A DNA stretch of 64,000 bases from an uncultured Eudoraea sp. (GTDB taxonomy: Bacteria; Bacteroidota; Bacteroidia; Flavobacteriales; Flavobacteriaceae). The position numbers were made by a program, and so were the translations under genes. Of the stretch, positions 18,859 to 28,864 are shown one piece after another. Position 1 is the stretch's first letter. Each line of letters starts with the position of its first letter. The stretch is from positions 124,001 through 188,000 of the forward strand of contig CAMYIE010000002.1 in NCBI GenBank assembly GCA_947258405.1. Reading direction: 5' to 3'. Under the pieces are notes generated by a model. That model searched no databases. It was not told the DNA's origin and was given only the letters and a program-made list of their open reading frames with translations.

Positions 18859-20019
18859 ATGGCTGCTAATTATTTTTCATCCAAATTTACACTTGGGATC
18901 CTCGGAGGGGGTCAATTGGGTAAGATGCTATTATACGATAGCCGGAAATTCGATATCCGGACAAGGGTTCTGGATGCCTCTCCGGAAGCTCCCGCCCGAC
19001 TGGGTTGCAACGAATTCCATGAAGGCGATCTAATGGATTACGATACCGTTTATAAATTTGGCAAAGGTCTCGACCTTCTTACTATAGAAATAGAAAACGT
19101 AAATATAGAAGCACTAGAGAAGCTCGAGAGTGAAGGACTAACAGTGTATCCGCCAACCAGGGTAATTCGCACAATCCAAAACAAGGCCAGGCAAAAACTC
19201 TTCTACGTCGATAAACAGATCCCAACAGCTCCTTTTTCGCGTTATGCCTATACCAATGAGATCAAAGACAGTATTTCTAATAGTGCTTTGGAATTTCCAT
19301 TCGTTTGGAAGAGTGCCCAATTTGGATACGACGGCCAGGGGGTCAAGATAGTTCGTTCAGCCGAGGAGTTAGACGAACTACCTAATGTGGAATGTATAGT
19401 TGAAGAATTGGTGGATTTTAAAACAGAACTTGCCGTTATAGCCGTTCGGAGCGCAACCGGTGAGATTAAAACCTACCCCGTAGTCGAGATGGAGTTCCAT
19501 CCGGAAGCTAATCAGGTCGAATATGTTATCTGTCCAGCACGGATTGATGACCAGATTGCCGAAAAAGCCCGCAAGCTAGCGGTCAGGCTGGTAGATGAAA
19601 TGGAACATGTAGGTTTGTTGGCTGTGGAGTTGTTCCTTACCCAAAACGATGATATTCTGGTTAATGAAGTAGCACCAAGGCCCCATAACAGTGGTCACTA
19701 CAGTATAGAAGCGAGTTACACCAACCAATTCGAACAACATTTACGTGCTATTTTGAGCCTGCCATTGGGAAAGACAGAAAGCAAATTGGGCGGAATAATG
19801 GTTAATTTGGTTGGAGAAGAAGGCTACCAGGGAGATGTTGTCTACGAAAATATTGAAAAGATTCTGGAACTGGAAGGTGTAACACCTCATATTTATGGTA
19901 AGCATCAAACACGGCCATTTAGAAAAATGGGGCATGTTACCATTATTCATCGAGATATCGCAGAGGCCAGAGCCATTGCAGAAATGGTAAAAAAGACGAT
20001 CAGAGTAATCAGTAAATAA
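18859..20019 (+). CDS. purK: 5-(carboxyamino)imidazole ribonucleotide synthase
   Basis: A 386-residue ATP-grasp enzyme that carboxylates AIR to N5-CAIR in de novo purine synthesis. It opens with the nucleotide-binding GILGGGQLGKMLLYDSR, has the ATP-grasp elements WKSAQFGYDGQGVKIV and the metal-binding NEVAPRPHNSGHYSIEA, and ends with the PurK-type domain around GHVTIIHRD. Length is normal. It is 7 bases upstream of purE, its partner enzyme, and divergent from hpt-adk. Confidence 0.96.
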   Translation: MAANYFSSKFTLGILGGGQLGKMLLYDSRKFDIRTRVLDASPEAPARLGCNEFHEGDLMDYDTVYKFGKGLDLLTIEIENVNIEALEKLESEGLTVYPPTRVIRTIQNKARQKLFYVDKQIPTAPFSRYAYTNEIKDSISNSALEFPFVWKSAQFGYDGQGVKIVRSAEELDELPNVECIVEELVDFKTELAVIAVRSATGEIKTYPVVEMEFHPEANQVEYVICPARIDDQIAEKARKLAVRLVDEMEHVGLLAVELFLTQNDDILVNEVAPRPHNSGHYSIEASYTNQFEQHLRAILSLPLGKTESKLGGIMVNLVGEEGYQGDVVYENIEKILELEGVTPHIYGKHQTRPFRKMGHVTIIHRDIAEARAIAEMVKKTIRVISK

Positions 20020-20026
20020 ATAAGAG

Positions 20027-20515
20027 ATGAGTAAAGTAGCAATAATAATGGGCAGTACAAGTGATCTGGGGGTCATGCAAGAGGCCGTAGATGTTTTAAA
20101 GGAACTGGGCATTGATACCGAGGTGGACATTGTATCGGCACACCGTACACCTGACAAAATGTACCAGTTCTCAAAATCGGCTCACGAAAAGGGCTATTCA
20201 GTTATTATAGCCGGGGCTGGCGGCGCAGCCCATTTACCGGGAATGGTTGCATCTCTTTCACCATTGCCAGTTATCGGTGTACCGGTAAAAAGCAGGAATT
20301 CTATAGACGGATGGGATTCAGTACTTTCTATTTTACAAATGCCTGCAGGGGTTCCAGTAGGTACCGTGGCTTTAAATGGAGCAAGGAATGCTGGTATTCT
20401 TGCCGCTCAGATCATCGGAAGCAGTAATTCCGAAGTTCTGGCAAGAATTATCTCGTTTAAGGAAGGGCTTAAGGAAAAAGTAATTAAGAGCGCTTCAGAT
20501 CTCAAAAAGCAATAA
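20027..20515 (+). CDS. purE: N5-carboxyaminoimidazole ribonucleotide mutase
   Basis: A 162-residue class I PurE that converts N5-CAIR to CAIR. The start contains IIMGSTSDLGVM and SAHRTPDKM, the phosphate and substrate-binding motifs, and the conserved GAGGAAHLPGM segment with the catalytic histidine follows. It sits directly behind purK with a 7-base gap, the usual pairing. Confidence 0.96.
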   Translation: MSKVAIIMGSTSDLGVMQEAVDVLKELGIDTEVDIVSAHRTPDKMYQFSKSAHEKGYSVIIAGAGGAAHLPGMVASLSPLPVIGVPVKSRNSIDGWDSVLSILQMPAGVPVGTVALNGARNAGILAAQIIGSSNSEVLARIISFKEGLKEKVIKSASDLKKQ

Positions 20516-20560
20516 TTATATTCACTACACCGAAAGACCACCGTTGAACATTTTATCATT

Positions 20561-22588
20561 ATGAATCCGCTGCTAACGCCATTCGATACACCTCCATTTT
20601 CAAAAATTAAGAACGAACATTTTAAACCGGCATTTATTCAGGCTATTGAAGATGCCAGGTCTGAGATAGATGCGATCACCTCCAATTCAGAGGCTCCTGA
20701 TTTTAAGAATTCCATAGAATCCCTCGATTATGCAGGTCTGCAGTTAGACCGCATATCCAGTGTTTTCTTTAACCTCAACTCGGCAGAGACCAACGAGGAG
20801 ATACAGAGGATTGCCCAGGAGGTTTCCCCGCTCTTATCGGAATTTTCTAATGATGTTACCTTAAACAGGGCTTTGTTTGAAAGGGTGAATGAAGTCTACC
20901 AGCAACGTCATGAGCTAAAACTCTCGGCTGAACAGGCAACACTGCTTGAAAAAAAGTACAAGAATTTTAGCAGGAACGGTGCCCATCTTGGTGAAAAGGA
21001 AAAAGAAAAACTCAGAGATATCGACATAGAACTGGCCAAGCTGAAATTAAAATTCGGTGAAAATGTACTGGCCGAAACCAATCGATACGAAATGCATTTG
21101 ACCGTTCTGGAAGATATGGACGGTTTGCCGCAAGCCCAGATTGAAGCTGCTACCCGACTGGCTAAAGAGCGCAGCAAAGAAGGGTGGATTATTACACTTG
21201 ATTTTCCCAGTTATATCCCATTTATGAAATACGCCAGAAACAGGGAGCTTAGAAAAAAGCTGGCACTTGCCTATGGCAGGAAGGGATTTCAGGGCGATGA
21301 TTACGATAATCAGCAAAACGTAATAAAAATTGCAAGACTCCGCCATGAAAGGGCTCAATTGCTGGGATACCCTTCCCACGCCCATTATGTGCTTGAAGAA
21401 CGAATGGCCGATTCTCCGGAAAAAGTTATCGAGTTTTTGCAGGAACTCCTGGAAAAGGCAATGCCTGTGGCAAAGGAAGAGTTTAAAAAATTGGAAGAAT
21501 TTGCACAGGAGACAGATGGAATCGACATCCTTCAAAAATGGGACAGTGCTTACTATTCTGAAAAATTGAAACAGAAGCTTTTTGATTTAGACGATGAGAT
21601 CCTTAAACCCTACTTTCCGCTACCGCAGGTATTAGACGGAGTGTTTATGGTAGCTAATAAATTATTCGGATTGCGTTTCGAAAAAGTTGAAGATGTTGAG
21701 ACCTATCATAAGGAAGTGATCACCTACAGGGTATATGATAGTAATGATACCTTCATTTCTCTTTTTTATGCTGATTTCTATCCCAGAGCGGGAAAAAGAG
21801 GCGGTGCCTGGATGACCTCGTTCCGCTCCCAATACGTATTGAACGGACAAAATATACGACCACAGGTTTCCAATGTATGTAATTTTACCAGGCCGACCGA
21901 AAAAGAGCCTTCGTTGCTTACTTTCAACGAAGTAAAAACCTTATTCCATGAGTTTGGCCATGCCCTGCACGGTATACTGGCAAATACAAATTACCCAAGT
22001 CTTTCGGGTACATCGGTATATTGGGACTTTGTGGAGTTACCCAGTCAGATCATGGAGAATTGGTGTTATGAAAAAGAGGCCCTGGAACTGTTTGCAAAAC
22101 ATTATAAAACCACAGAGCCAATTCCTATGGAGATTATAGATCGACTTAAAGAATCTTCAACATTTCATGAGGGAATGGCCACGCTGAGACAGCTGAGTTT
22201 TGGTTTGTTAGATATGGCCTGGCATAGTAAAGATCCTTCCTCGGTATCAAGTGTAAAAGAACTTGAAGAAAAGGCATTTGAGAACACGCGGCTTTTTCCT
22301 GCAACCCCTGAGACCTGTATGAGCACAGCATTTTCTCATATATTCCAGGGCGGCTATTCCTCTGGCTACTACAGCTACAAATGGGCAGAGGTACTTGATG
22401 CGGATGCCTTTGCTTATTTTAAGGAAAAAGGCATTTTTAACAGAGAAGTCGCAAAGAGTTTTAGTGAACACATACTTTCAAAAGGTGGCACGGAGAAACC
22501 GATGGTACTCTACAAGAGATTCCGCGGCAGTGAGCCGGGTATTGAGGCTCTATTGGAGCGATCCGGACTCGTAAAAAAAGCAAGTTAA
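20561..22588 (+). CDS. M3 family metallopeptidase (oligopeptidase/peptidyl-dipeptidase)
   Basis: A 675-residue cytoplasmic thimet-oligopeptidase-type zinc peptidase. The zinc motif HEFGH lies at residues 463-467 and the third ligand is the Glu in the downstream SQIMENWCYE segment. There is no signal peptide. The length and the C-terminal motif FSHIFQGGYSSGYYSYKWAEVLDADAFAYF (positions about 588-617, key residues GGYSSGYYSY) are those of peptidyl-dipeptidase Dcp/oligopeptidase A. It probably degrades short peptides. It follows purE by 45 bases and may be cotranscribed. Confidence 0.92.
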   Translation: MNPLLTPFDTPPFSKIKNEHFKPAFIQAIEDARSEIDAITSNSEAPDFKNSIESLDYAGLQLDRISSVFFNLNSAETNEEIQRIAQEVSPLLSEFSNDVTLNRALFERVNEVYQQRHELKLSAEQATLLEKKYKNFSRNGAHLGEKEKEKLRDIDIELAKLKLKFGENVLAETNRYEMHLTVLEDMDGLPQAQIEAATRLAKERSKEGWIITLDFPSYIPFMKYARNRELRKKLALAYGRKGFQGDDYDNQQNVIKIARLRHERAQLLGYPSHAHYVLEERMADSPEKVIEFLQELLEKAMPVAKEEFKKLEEFAQETDGIDILQKWDSAYYSEKLKQKLFDLDDEILKPYFPLPQVLDGVFMVANKLFGLRFEKVEDVETYHKEVITYRVYDSNDTFISLFYADFYPRAGKRGGAWMTSFRSQYVLNGQNIRPQVSNVCNFTRPTEKEPSLLTFNEVKTLFHEFGHALHGILANTNYPSLSGTSVYWDFVELPSQIMENWCYEKEALELFAKHYKTTEPIPMEIIDRLKESSTFHEGMATLRQLSFGLLDMAWHSKDPSSVSSVKELEEKAFENTRLFPATPETCMSTAFSHIFQGGYSSGYYSYKWAEVLDADAFAYFKEKGIFNREVAKSFSEHILSKGGTEKPMVLYKRFRGSEPGIEALLERSGLVKKAS

Positions 22589-22589
22589 A

Positions 22590-22940
22590 TCAATCTGCGG
22601 GGATATATTCGTCATATCCCCCAAGAAGATCTGTCGCGCTGTAACCCAACGAATCGAGCATAGCAGCGGCTTTGGCACTGCGACCTCCTTTTTTACAATA
22701 GACATAAATCCCTTTTTTCTGACCTAAAGCTTCTACCTGTTGGGTAAAGTCCGGATCGAACCAATTGATATTGATGGCGCCATCGAGATGTCCTTCCTGA
22801 TATTCCTCAGGAGTACGCACGTCGATCAAAACCTCTTTGTTCAGGTTTTCATTTGAAAAATCGTTGATATGCATCGACTTTTTCTGAGTACAATGCACAG
22901 TCAACAAAAGTATCATTAACAGGAGTAAACTATTTCTCAT
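22590..22940 (-). CDS. Exported rhodanese-like protein
   Basis: A 116-residue single rhodanese domain with an N-terminal lipoprotein-like signal (MRNSLLLLMILLLTVHC, lipobox VHC). The domain has IDVRTPEEYQEGHLDGAININ and the active-site loop CKKGGRS with the catalytic cysteine. It probably handles sulfane sulfur in the periplasm. It ends 1 base after the convergent M3 peptidase gene and is divergent from the sigma factor gene. Confidence 0.9.
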   Translation of the reverse strand: MRNSLLLLMILLLTVHCTQKKSMHINDFSNENLNKEVLIDVRTPEEYQEGHLDGAININWFDPDFTQQVEALGQKKGIYVYCKKGGRSAKAAAMLDSLGYSATDLLGGYDEYIPAD

Positions 22941-22988
22941 TTCTGCATTTATTAGATAAACCGATCAATTCCTAAAAAAAATTTCTAT

Positions 22989-22996
22989 TACATTTG
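22989..22996 (+). promoter_or_regulatory. Candidate -7 promoter element for the sigma-factor operon
   Basis: TACATTTG fully matches TAnnTTTG and lies 25 bases before the ATG at 23021. The upstream TTG that would extend the reading frame overlaps this element, which supports the downstream start. Confidence 0.5.
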
Positions 22997-23020
22997 AATC
23001 TGGCCAAGCGCGCTTTTAGT

Positions 23021-23572
23021 ATGAATCAACTTAATCCCCATATCTGGGTGGATCAATATGCTGACTACCTGTTCAACTACGCCATCGCACGTATAAACGA
23101 TGAGGAGGTTGCCAAAGACCTGGTACAGGAAACCTTTTTAGCCGGACTTAAATCGGCGAAGAACTATAAAGGTGCCGCAGCAGAGCGGACCTGGTTGATC
23201 GCCATACTTAAGCGTAAGGTAATAGATTATTATCGAAAAATAAATTCGAAAAAGGGTAAAGCGGAAATACGGATCAATTATAATTCAGGGAATGAGTCTG
23301 ACGGTGATTGGCTGGAGGAGCAGGTGGCAGATCCCGGTAGTATCCTTGAGAACGATTTTATTGAAAATGAGGAACTCGGACTTGCGATACAGGAATGTAT
23401 TTCAAAATTGCCAAAAAAACAGGCAGCCGTCTTCACAATGAAGACCGTACGGGGATTAAATACTGAAGATATCTGTAATGAATTGGGCATAAATCCGTCT
23501 AATCTTTGGGTTATGGTGCATAGAGCACGTACAGCTTTAATGGGGTGTTTAAATGAAATATGGTTTAAATAG
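23021..23572 (+). CDS. RNA polymerase ECF sigma factor
   Basis: A 183-residue sigma-70 family protein with sigma region 2 (DQYADYLFNYAIARINDEEVAKDLVQETFL, key residues DLVQETF) and region 4 HTH near the C-terminus (LNTEDICNELGINPSNLWVMVHRAR, key residues SNLWVMVHRAR). The ATG at 23021 is preferred because the longer frame begins inside the promoter. The next gene starts immediately after the stop and encodes a small zinc-type anti-sigma candidate, the usual arrangement for ECF sigma factors. The signal is unknown. Confidence 0.92.
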   Translation: MNQLNPHIWVDQYADYLFNYAIARINDEEVAKDLVQETFLAGLKSAKNYKGAAAERTWLIAILKRKVIDYYRKINSKKGKAEIRINYNSGNESDGDWLEEQVADPGSILENDFIENEELGLAIQECISKLPKKQAAVFTMKTVRGLNTEDICNELGINPSNLWVMVHRARTALMGCLNEIWFK

Positions 23573-23800
23573 ATGATTTCTTGCGACGAAGCCAAAATAA
23601 TATGTCATAAGACCCAATATAACGATGCATCGTTTTGGGAAACACTCAAACTGAGGTTGCACCTGTTGGTATGTAATACATGTGCTTCCTTCTCGAAAAT
23701 GAACAGCAGGCTCACCAAACTTTGCGAAGAAGCTTCTATTCGAAACCTGTCAGACAGAGACAAATTAAGAATGAAGAAAAAACTGGACGAAAATATCTAG
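23573..23800 (+). CDS. Small soluble anti-sigma factor candidate (zinc-finger type)
   Basis: A 75-residue protein whose ATG directly follows the sigma-factor stop codon. It has the ZAS-like motif HLLVCNTC (His-x3-Cys-x2-Cys) at about residues 30-37, with two more cysteines near the N-terminus (residues 4 and 11). The rest is charged and helical, with no transmembrane segment, so it would act in the cytoplasm. Short proteins of this type commonly pair with ECF sigma factors in Flavobacteriaceae. Its last 4 bases overlap the convergent UbiA-like gene. Confidence 0.8.
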   Translation: MISCDEAKIICHKTQYNDASFWETLKLRLHLLVCNTCASFSKMNSRLTKLCEEASIRNLSDRDKLRMKKKLDENI

Positions 23801-24621
23801 ATAAGGTTCTTCAACCCCCAAATTATTCCAAGCCAAAAAATCGGTATCGCCTCTATCCAGAAAGAGGCATAATATTTTGATTTTTTTACTGGCGTCTTCC
23901 AGATAAATATGCACACCGCGATTAACAGTATTGCCCTAGCAACAATTTCCAGATTGCTGATATCATCCCGAAAAAAAAGTAACATTGTTGAAAATATCAT
24001 CAGCAAGATCCCCAGCTGTTTGGTCCCATGAACACCTATTTTTCTCGGTATTGTACGGATATCCGGTGGATCGAATCGCATATCCCTGATCTCGAAAGGG
24101 ATAATTAGCGCTATTACAAGAAGGAAATACTGCAATGCAAAAATATTCAGATCCCAGCCCCAGACCATACCATCCAGTACCGCCGGCAAATATACAGCTA
24201 CTGTGGTCCAGCTTATGGCTACAATTATCACTTTAAGGATACCCAGACTTCTAAGGTTCTTATAGCGATTTGTTATCGGAAAAGTATATAGAAGAATCAG
24301 TATCAGCAAAAACAACAAAACCGTCCATGAACGCTGAGGAAGCATCATTCCAAAAATAATTGAAATAACCCCGGCCATGATCCCCAAAATAATATGGTGG
24401 GAAGGATAACCAGCATCTAAAAACTTAAAACGAGCTATGGCCAATCCATTTTTAACAAAAATATAAGACGCAATGGATCCAAAAAAAATGAATAAAACCA
24501 ACTCCTTTGGCATCGGAATGTTTAACAGGATACCGGTGATAAGTGAAATCGATACAACGGCCAGCGCCACATGAACGCTTAATTCTATGTAATAGTCAAA
24601 AATCTTCTGCAGATGCCCCAT
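23797..24621 (-). CDS. UbiA-like multi-pass membrane protein
   Basis: A 274-residue protein with about eight hydrophobic segments and loops PITNRYKNLRSLG and IPFEIRDMRFDPPDIRTIPR that resemble UbiA prenyltransferases. The second loop keeps the Asp-rich motif region (RDMRFDPPD), but the first NDxxDxxxD motif is not visible at the expected place (around YIFVKNGLAIARFK). It may be a divergent or inactive family member. It stands alone between the sigma operon and gcvP. Confidence 0.7.
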   Translation of the reverse strand: MGHLQKIFDYYIELSVHVALAVVSISLITGILLNIPMPKELVLFIFFGSIASYIFVKNGLAIARFKFLDAGYPSHHIILGIMAGVISIIFGMMLPQRSWTVLLFLLILILLYTFPITNRYKNLRSLGILKVIIVAISWTTVAVYLPAVLDGMVWGWDLNIFALQYFLLVIALIIPFEIRDMRFDPPDIRTIPRKIGVHGTKQLGILLMIFSTMLLFFRDDISNLEIVARAILLIAVCIFIWKTPVKKSKYYASFWIEAIPIFWLGIIWGLKNLI

Positions 24622-24719
24622 TAAACAAAATTATACAAACCTGCAGGAAGGTTTATAATTCGTTAAAAACTTTAAACCTCATACCTTATCAAAACAGCAT
24701 AAATACGGGAAGAAATCGC

Positions 24720-24727
24720 TAATTTTG
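24720..24727 (+). promoter_or_regulatory. Candidate -7 promoter element for gcvP
   Basis: TAATTTTG is a full match to TAnnTTTG and lies 33 bases before the gcvP ATG. I do not recognise a glycine riboswitch in the leader. Confidence 0.5.
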
Positions 24728-24760
24728 GGAACTTTTTGGTCTACCAGATAAAGAGAAATT

Positions 24761-27613
24761 ATGAAAACAGATGTTTTTGCGTCGAGACATATTGGAATCA
24801 GACAGGAAGATCTTCCAAAAATGCTCCACTCCCTAGGTTCAGAAAGCCTGGAACAGCTAATAGACGAAACTATCCCGGACGATATCAGGCTACATACCAA
24901 ACTCAACCTGGAGCCCGCTATCAGCGAGCATGTCTTTTTACAGCATGCCGACCGGCTCTCCAGAAAAAATAAGGTTTTCAAATCGTATATCGGGCTGGGT
25001 TATCATGAGAGCCTGACCCCCTCTGTGATAAAGCGAAATATTCTTGAAAATCCGGGTTGGTATACCGCCTATACACCCTATCAGGCAGAAATCGCACAGG
25101 GCCGACTTGAGGCCTTATTGAATTACCAGACCATGGTATGCGATCTTACCGGAATGGAAATAGCCAATGCCTCACTTTTGGATGAAAGCACTGCGGCGGC
25201 CGAGGCCATGACCATGTTATATGATGTCCGTAGCAGGACTCAAAAAAAGAATGGGGTGAGCAAGTTTTTTGTTTCTGAGGAGATTTTGCCACAGACCTAT
25301 TCGGTTCTGCAAACAAGGTCTAAACCCTTGGGCATTGAACTGGTAAAAGGAAATCATGAAGAAATTACTTTTTCTGAGGAATATTTCGGTGCACTTCTGC
25401 AATACCCGGGAAAATATGGCAGGATTTATGATTATGAAGATTTTGTATTGAAAGCCAGGGAATTTGATATAAAAGTAGCTGTTGCGGCAGATATCATGAG
25501 CCTGGTATTATTGAAACCTCCGGGAGAATTTGGTGCAGACGTGGTGGTAGGCACCACCCAAAGATTTGGTATTCCATTGGGCTATGGTGGTCCACATGCG
25601 GCCTATTTTGCCACACGCGAAGCGTATAAGAGAAATATTCCTGGCAGGATAATCGGGGTGACCAAAGACCGGGATGGGAAGTCGGCCTTGCGAATGGCAT
25701 TACAAACCCGGGAACAACATATCAAAAGAGATAAGGCAACCTCTAATATTTGCACTGCGCAGGTATTGCTCGCCGTCATGGCAGGCGCTTATGCTGTATA
25801 TCACGGCCCAAAAGGGCTGACATATATCGCCAAAAAAATACATGGCCTAACGGTTACCCTGGCAGAAACTCTAAAGGGATTAGGGGTCACCATTCTTAAC
25901 GACCAATACTTCGATACACTGCTGATATCGGCCGATGGTAAAGGCATCAAACCGATAGCAGAAGCAGCGGAGATGAACTTTCATTATATAGATGAGAATA
26001 CCATTTCTATAGCGCTCAATGAAGCGATGGAAATTGAGGATCTCAATACGATCATTTCGATTTTTTCAAAATCCGAAGGACGTGAAGCAACTGATATTCA
26101 GAGTATTATGGAAAATACTGCCTTACCAGATGATTTGAGGCGTCGGAGCAGTTTTCTCGAACATCCGGTTTTTAATTCGTATCACAGTGAAACAGAGCTG
26201 ATGCGTTATCTAAAGATGCTTGAGCGTAAAGACCTGGCTTTAAACCATTCTATGATCTCACTGGGGTCATGTACCATGAAACTGAATGCAGCCACAGAAA
26301 TGTTATCCTTAAGTTCTGCAGCATGGTCTAATATCCATCCATTTGCCCCCATAGAACAAGCCGGGGGGTATCACATTATGCTGCGGGAATTAGAAGATGA
26401 TTTAACCACAATTACCGGTTTTGCAGGCACTTCACTGCAGCCCAATTCGGGTGCCCAGGGTGAATACGCCGGCTTGATGACTATCAGGGCCTATCATGAG
26501 GCGAGAGGGGAAGGGCATCGGAATGTTTGCATTATTCCAGCCAGTGCTCACGGAACAAATCCTGCTTCAGCCGTTATGGCAGGAATGAAGGTAGTGGTCA
26601 CTAAAACCGATGATCTGGGTAATATCGATTTAAGCGATCTGGAAGAGAAAGTAAATCTCCATTCAGCCAGCCTGGCGGCATTGATGATAACCTATCCCTC
26701 CACCCATGGGGTTTTCGAATCCTCCATCAGGAAAATAACAAAACTAATCCACGACCATGGCGGCCAGGTATATATGGATGGTGCCAATATGAATGCCCAG
26801 GTAGGGTTAACCAATCCTGCACTGATCGGAGCCGACGTTTGTCACCTCAATCTCCATAAAACCTTTGCTATTCCACATGGTGGTGGTGGTCCCGGTGTAG
26901 GCCCTATATGTGTAGCCGAACAGCTCGTACCATTCCTTCCTGGCAATCCGGTTATTGAAACGGGAGGGAATAGTTCTATTACGGCAATTTCTGCAGCCCC
27001 CTGGGGTAGTGCTTTAGCCTGCATTATATCGTATGCATATATCAAGATGTTGGGAGCTGAAGGGTTGGAATACACTACGAAAATTGCAATACTTAATGCT
27101 AATTACATAAAAAATCGCCTTGAAGGAAAATATGAAATCCTCTACACCGGAGAACACGGGCGGTCGGCCCATGAAATGATAATCGATTGCCGGCCGTTCC
27201 GGGAAAAAGGGATTGAGGTAACCGACATCGCCAAGAGGTTAATGGATTATGGATTTCACGCGCCTACCGTATCATTTCCTGTAGCAGGCACCATGATGAT
27301 TGAACCCACGGAAAGTGAAAATCTTCAGGAATTGGATCGCTTTTGCGATGCTATGCTCTCTATCCGCGATGAAATTGAAGTGTTGAACGGTACAGAGGCC
27401 AACAACCTGCTGAGAAATGCACCGCACACCATGTCGATGATATGTAGCGATAATTGGGACTTTCCCTATAGCAGGCAGCAGGCAGCATTCCCTCTTTCTT
27501 ATGTGGCGGAGAACAAATTCTGGCCTTCCATCCGCAGGGTCGACGACGCCTATGGCGATCGTAATTTGATCTGTACTTGTCCTTCGATCGAGCACTACGC
27601 AGAGGTTGAATAA
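24761..27613 (+). CDS. gcvP: Glycine dehydrogenase (decarboxylating), P protein
   Basis: A 950-residue full-length P protein with both halves fused in one chain. It decarboxylates glycine and passes the aminomethyl group to the H protein. The N-terminus ([17 protein letters not shown]) is typical; the PLP lysine is K700 in HLNLHKTF, followed by [14 protein letters not shown]. Other conserved segments are [13 protein letters not shown] and [15 protein letters not shown]. The rest of the cleavage system (gcvT, gcvH) is not in this window, which is usual in Bacteroidota. Confidence 0.97.
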   Translation: MKTDVFASRHIGIRQEDLPKMLHSLGSESLEQLIDETIPDDIRLHTKLNLEPAISEHVFLQHADRLSRKNKVFKSYIGLGYHESLTPSVIKRNILENPGWYTAYTPYQAEIAQGRLEALLNYQTMVCDLTGMEIANASLLDESTAAAEAMTMLYDVRSRTQKKNGVSKFFVSEEILPQTYSVLQTRSKPLGIELVKGNHEEITFSEEYFGALLQYPGKYGRIYDYEDFVLKAREFDIKVAVAADIMSLVLLKPPGEFGADVVVGTTQRFGIPLGYGGPHAAYFATREAYKRNIPGRIIGVTKDRDGKSALRMALQTREQHIKRDKATSNICTAQVLLAVMAGAYAVYHGPKGLTYIAKKIHGLTVTLAETLKGLGVTILNDQYFDTLLISADGKGIKPIAEAAEMNFHYIDENTISIALNEAMEIEDLNTIISIFSKSEGREATDIQSIMENTALPDDLRRRSSFLEHPVFNSYHSETELMRYLKMLERKDLALNHSMISLGSCTMKLNAATEMLSLSSAAWSNIHPFAPIEQAGGYHIMLRELEDDLTTITGFAGTSLQPNSGAQGEYAGLMTIRAYHEARGEGHRNVCIIPASAHGTNPASAVMAGMKVVVTKTDDLGNIDLSDLEEKVNLHSASLAALMITYPSTHGVFESSIRKITKLIHDHGGQVYMDGANMNAQVGLTNPALIGADVCHLNLHKTFAIPHGGGGPGVGPICVAEQLVPFLPGNPVIETGGNSSITAISAAPWGSALACIISYAYIKMLGAEGLEYTTKIAILNANYIKNRLEGKYEILYTGEHGRSAHEMIIDCRPFREKGIEVTDIAKRLMDYGFHAPTVSFPVAGTMMIEPTESENLQELDRFCDAMLSIRDEIEVLNGTEANNLLRNAPHTMSMICSDNWDFPYSRQQAAFPLSYVAENKFWPSIRRVDDAYGDRNLICTCPSIEHYAEVE

Positions 27614-27781
27614 CCCGCCTGATACCGGGGTTACAAAAGATTTTGATGACCTGTATCTTTTTATACAGTGTAAACAGGATACCTTTTTAATCGGCTGAAT
27701 ATCGTATTCTTAAATAGTTTATCCTCATTTTTTAGGCGATCGAAAAGTACCTTTACAACTACACTTCAAAGAATACTAAAA

Positions 27782-28840
27782 ATGACCATTGGCATAACCG
27801 GAACCGGGAGTTATATCCCTTCCGTCACTACAAGGAATGAAGACTTTGAATCCAGCGAATTTCTTCAAAGCGACGGTCTTCCCTTCGAAAATACCAATCA
27901 GGTAATTATTCAAAAGTTTAAGGCGATTACGGGTATAGACGAGAGGCGATATGCACAAAAGGATCAGAACACCTCTGATTTGGCTTTTCGTGCCGCTCAG
28001 AAAGCCATAACCGATGCCGGAATAAATTCCGAAGACCTGGATTATATCATTTTTGCCCATAATTTCGGGGATGTAACCTATGGGAAAGTCCAGGGCGATA
28101 CCGTGCCGAGTTTGGCCACCAGGGTAAAGCACCACTTGCAAATAAAAAATCCAAATTGTGTGGCATATGACATGCTTTTTGGGTGTCCGGGATGGGTTGA
28201 AGGAGTGATTCAGGCCTATGCCTTTATCAAAAGTGGTATTGCTGAAAAATGTTTGGTTATCGGTGCAGAAACCCTCTCCAGGGTCATTGATCCACACGAC
28301 CGGGATTCTATGATCTATTCCGACGGTGCAGGAGCGTGTATCGTTGAAGCCAATCCGGAAAGTGGAGCAATTCTGTCGCATGCTTCGGCAACCTACACCA
28401 ACGAAGAGGCTTACTATTTGTACAGCGGTGAATCACATGATAAAATGGCAAAAGACAACCGGCAATACATAAAAATGTATGGCCGTAAAATTTACGAGTT
28501 TGCTATATCTCATGTTCCGAAGGCGATGAAGGCTTGTTTAGACAAAAGCGGCAGTGATATAAAAGACGTAAAAAAAATATTCATTCATCAGGCGAATGAA
28601 AAAATGGATGAGGCAATAGTCAAAAGGTTCTATCGCCATTATGGTTGTGAAATGCCCAAGGATATTATGCCTATGAATATTCACGAAATGGGCAATAGTT
28701 CTGTGGCAACCATTCCTACTCTTTTTGATACGGTACGCCGAGGAAAAATGGAGAATCAAAGTGTAAAAAAGGGAGATGTTGTTATCTTTGCCAGCGTCGG
28801 TGCAGGCATGAATATCAATTCCATTGTCTACAGATGCTGA
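27782..28840 (+). CDS. 3-oxoacyl-ACP synthase III family protein (KAS III-like)
   Basis: A 352-residue thiolase-fold condensing enzyme. The catalytic triad is visible: Cys135 in FGCPGWVEG, His269 in IHQANEKMDE and Asn305 in MGNSSVATIPT. The overall form matches FabH-like proteins, which start fatty acid or related chain synthesis from acyl-CoA and malonyl-ACP. It is not certain that this is the housekeeping FabH: the neighbours are a methyltransferase and a glycosyltransferase rather than fatty-acid genes, so a specialised lipid or pigment role is possible. Confidence 0.85.
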   Translation: MTIGITGTGSYIPSVTTRNEDFESSEFLQSDGLPFENTNQVIIQKFKAITGIDERRYAQKDQNTSDLAFRAAQKAITDAGINSEDLDYIIFAHNFGDVTYGKVQGDTVPSLATRVKHHLQIKNPNCVAYDMLFGCPGWVEGVIQAYAFIKSGIAEKCLVIGAETLSRVIDPHDRDSMIYSDGAGACIVEANPESGAILSHASATYTNEEAYYLYSGESHDKMAKDNRQYIKMYGRKIYEFAISHVPKAMKACLDKSGSDIKDVKKIFIHQANEKMDEAIVKRFYRHYGCEMPKDIMPMNIHEMGNSSVATIPTLFDTVRRGKMENQSVKKGDVVIFASVGAGMNINSIVYRC

Positions 28841-28864
28841 TTTCCTTTATCATAATCATTAAAG

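Noticed and set aside
27614-27640. Weak inverted repeat after gcvP as a terminator
   Set aside because: The stem is only about 6 bp with a long loop and no T-tract follows.
27647-27658. TGACCTGTATCT in the gcvP/KAS III gap
   Set aside because: Second half-site imperfect, nearest TAnnTTTG-like sequence is at a different distance, and the site is far from the next gene.
27776-28381. 201-residue frame antisense to the KAS III-like gene
   Set aside because: Shadow of a gene with a complete catalytic triad; no promoter or recognisable motif.
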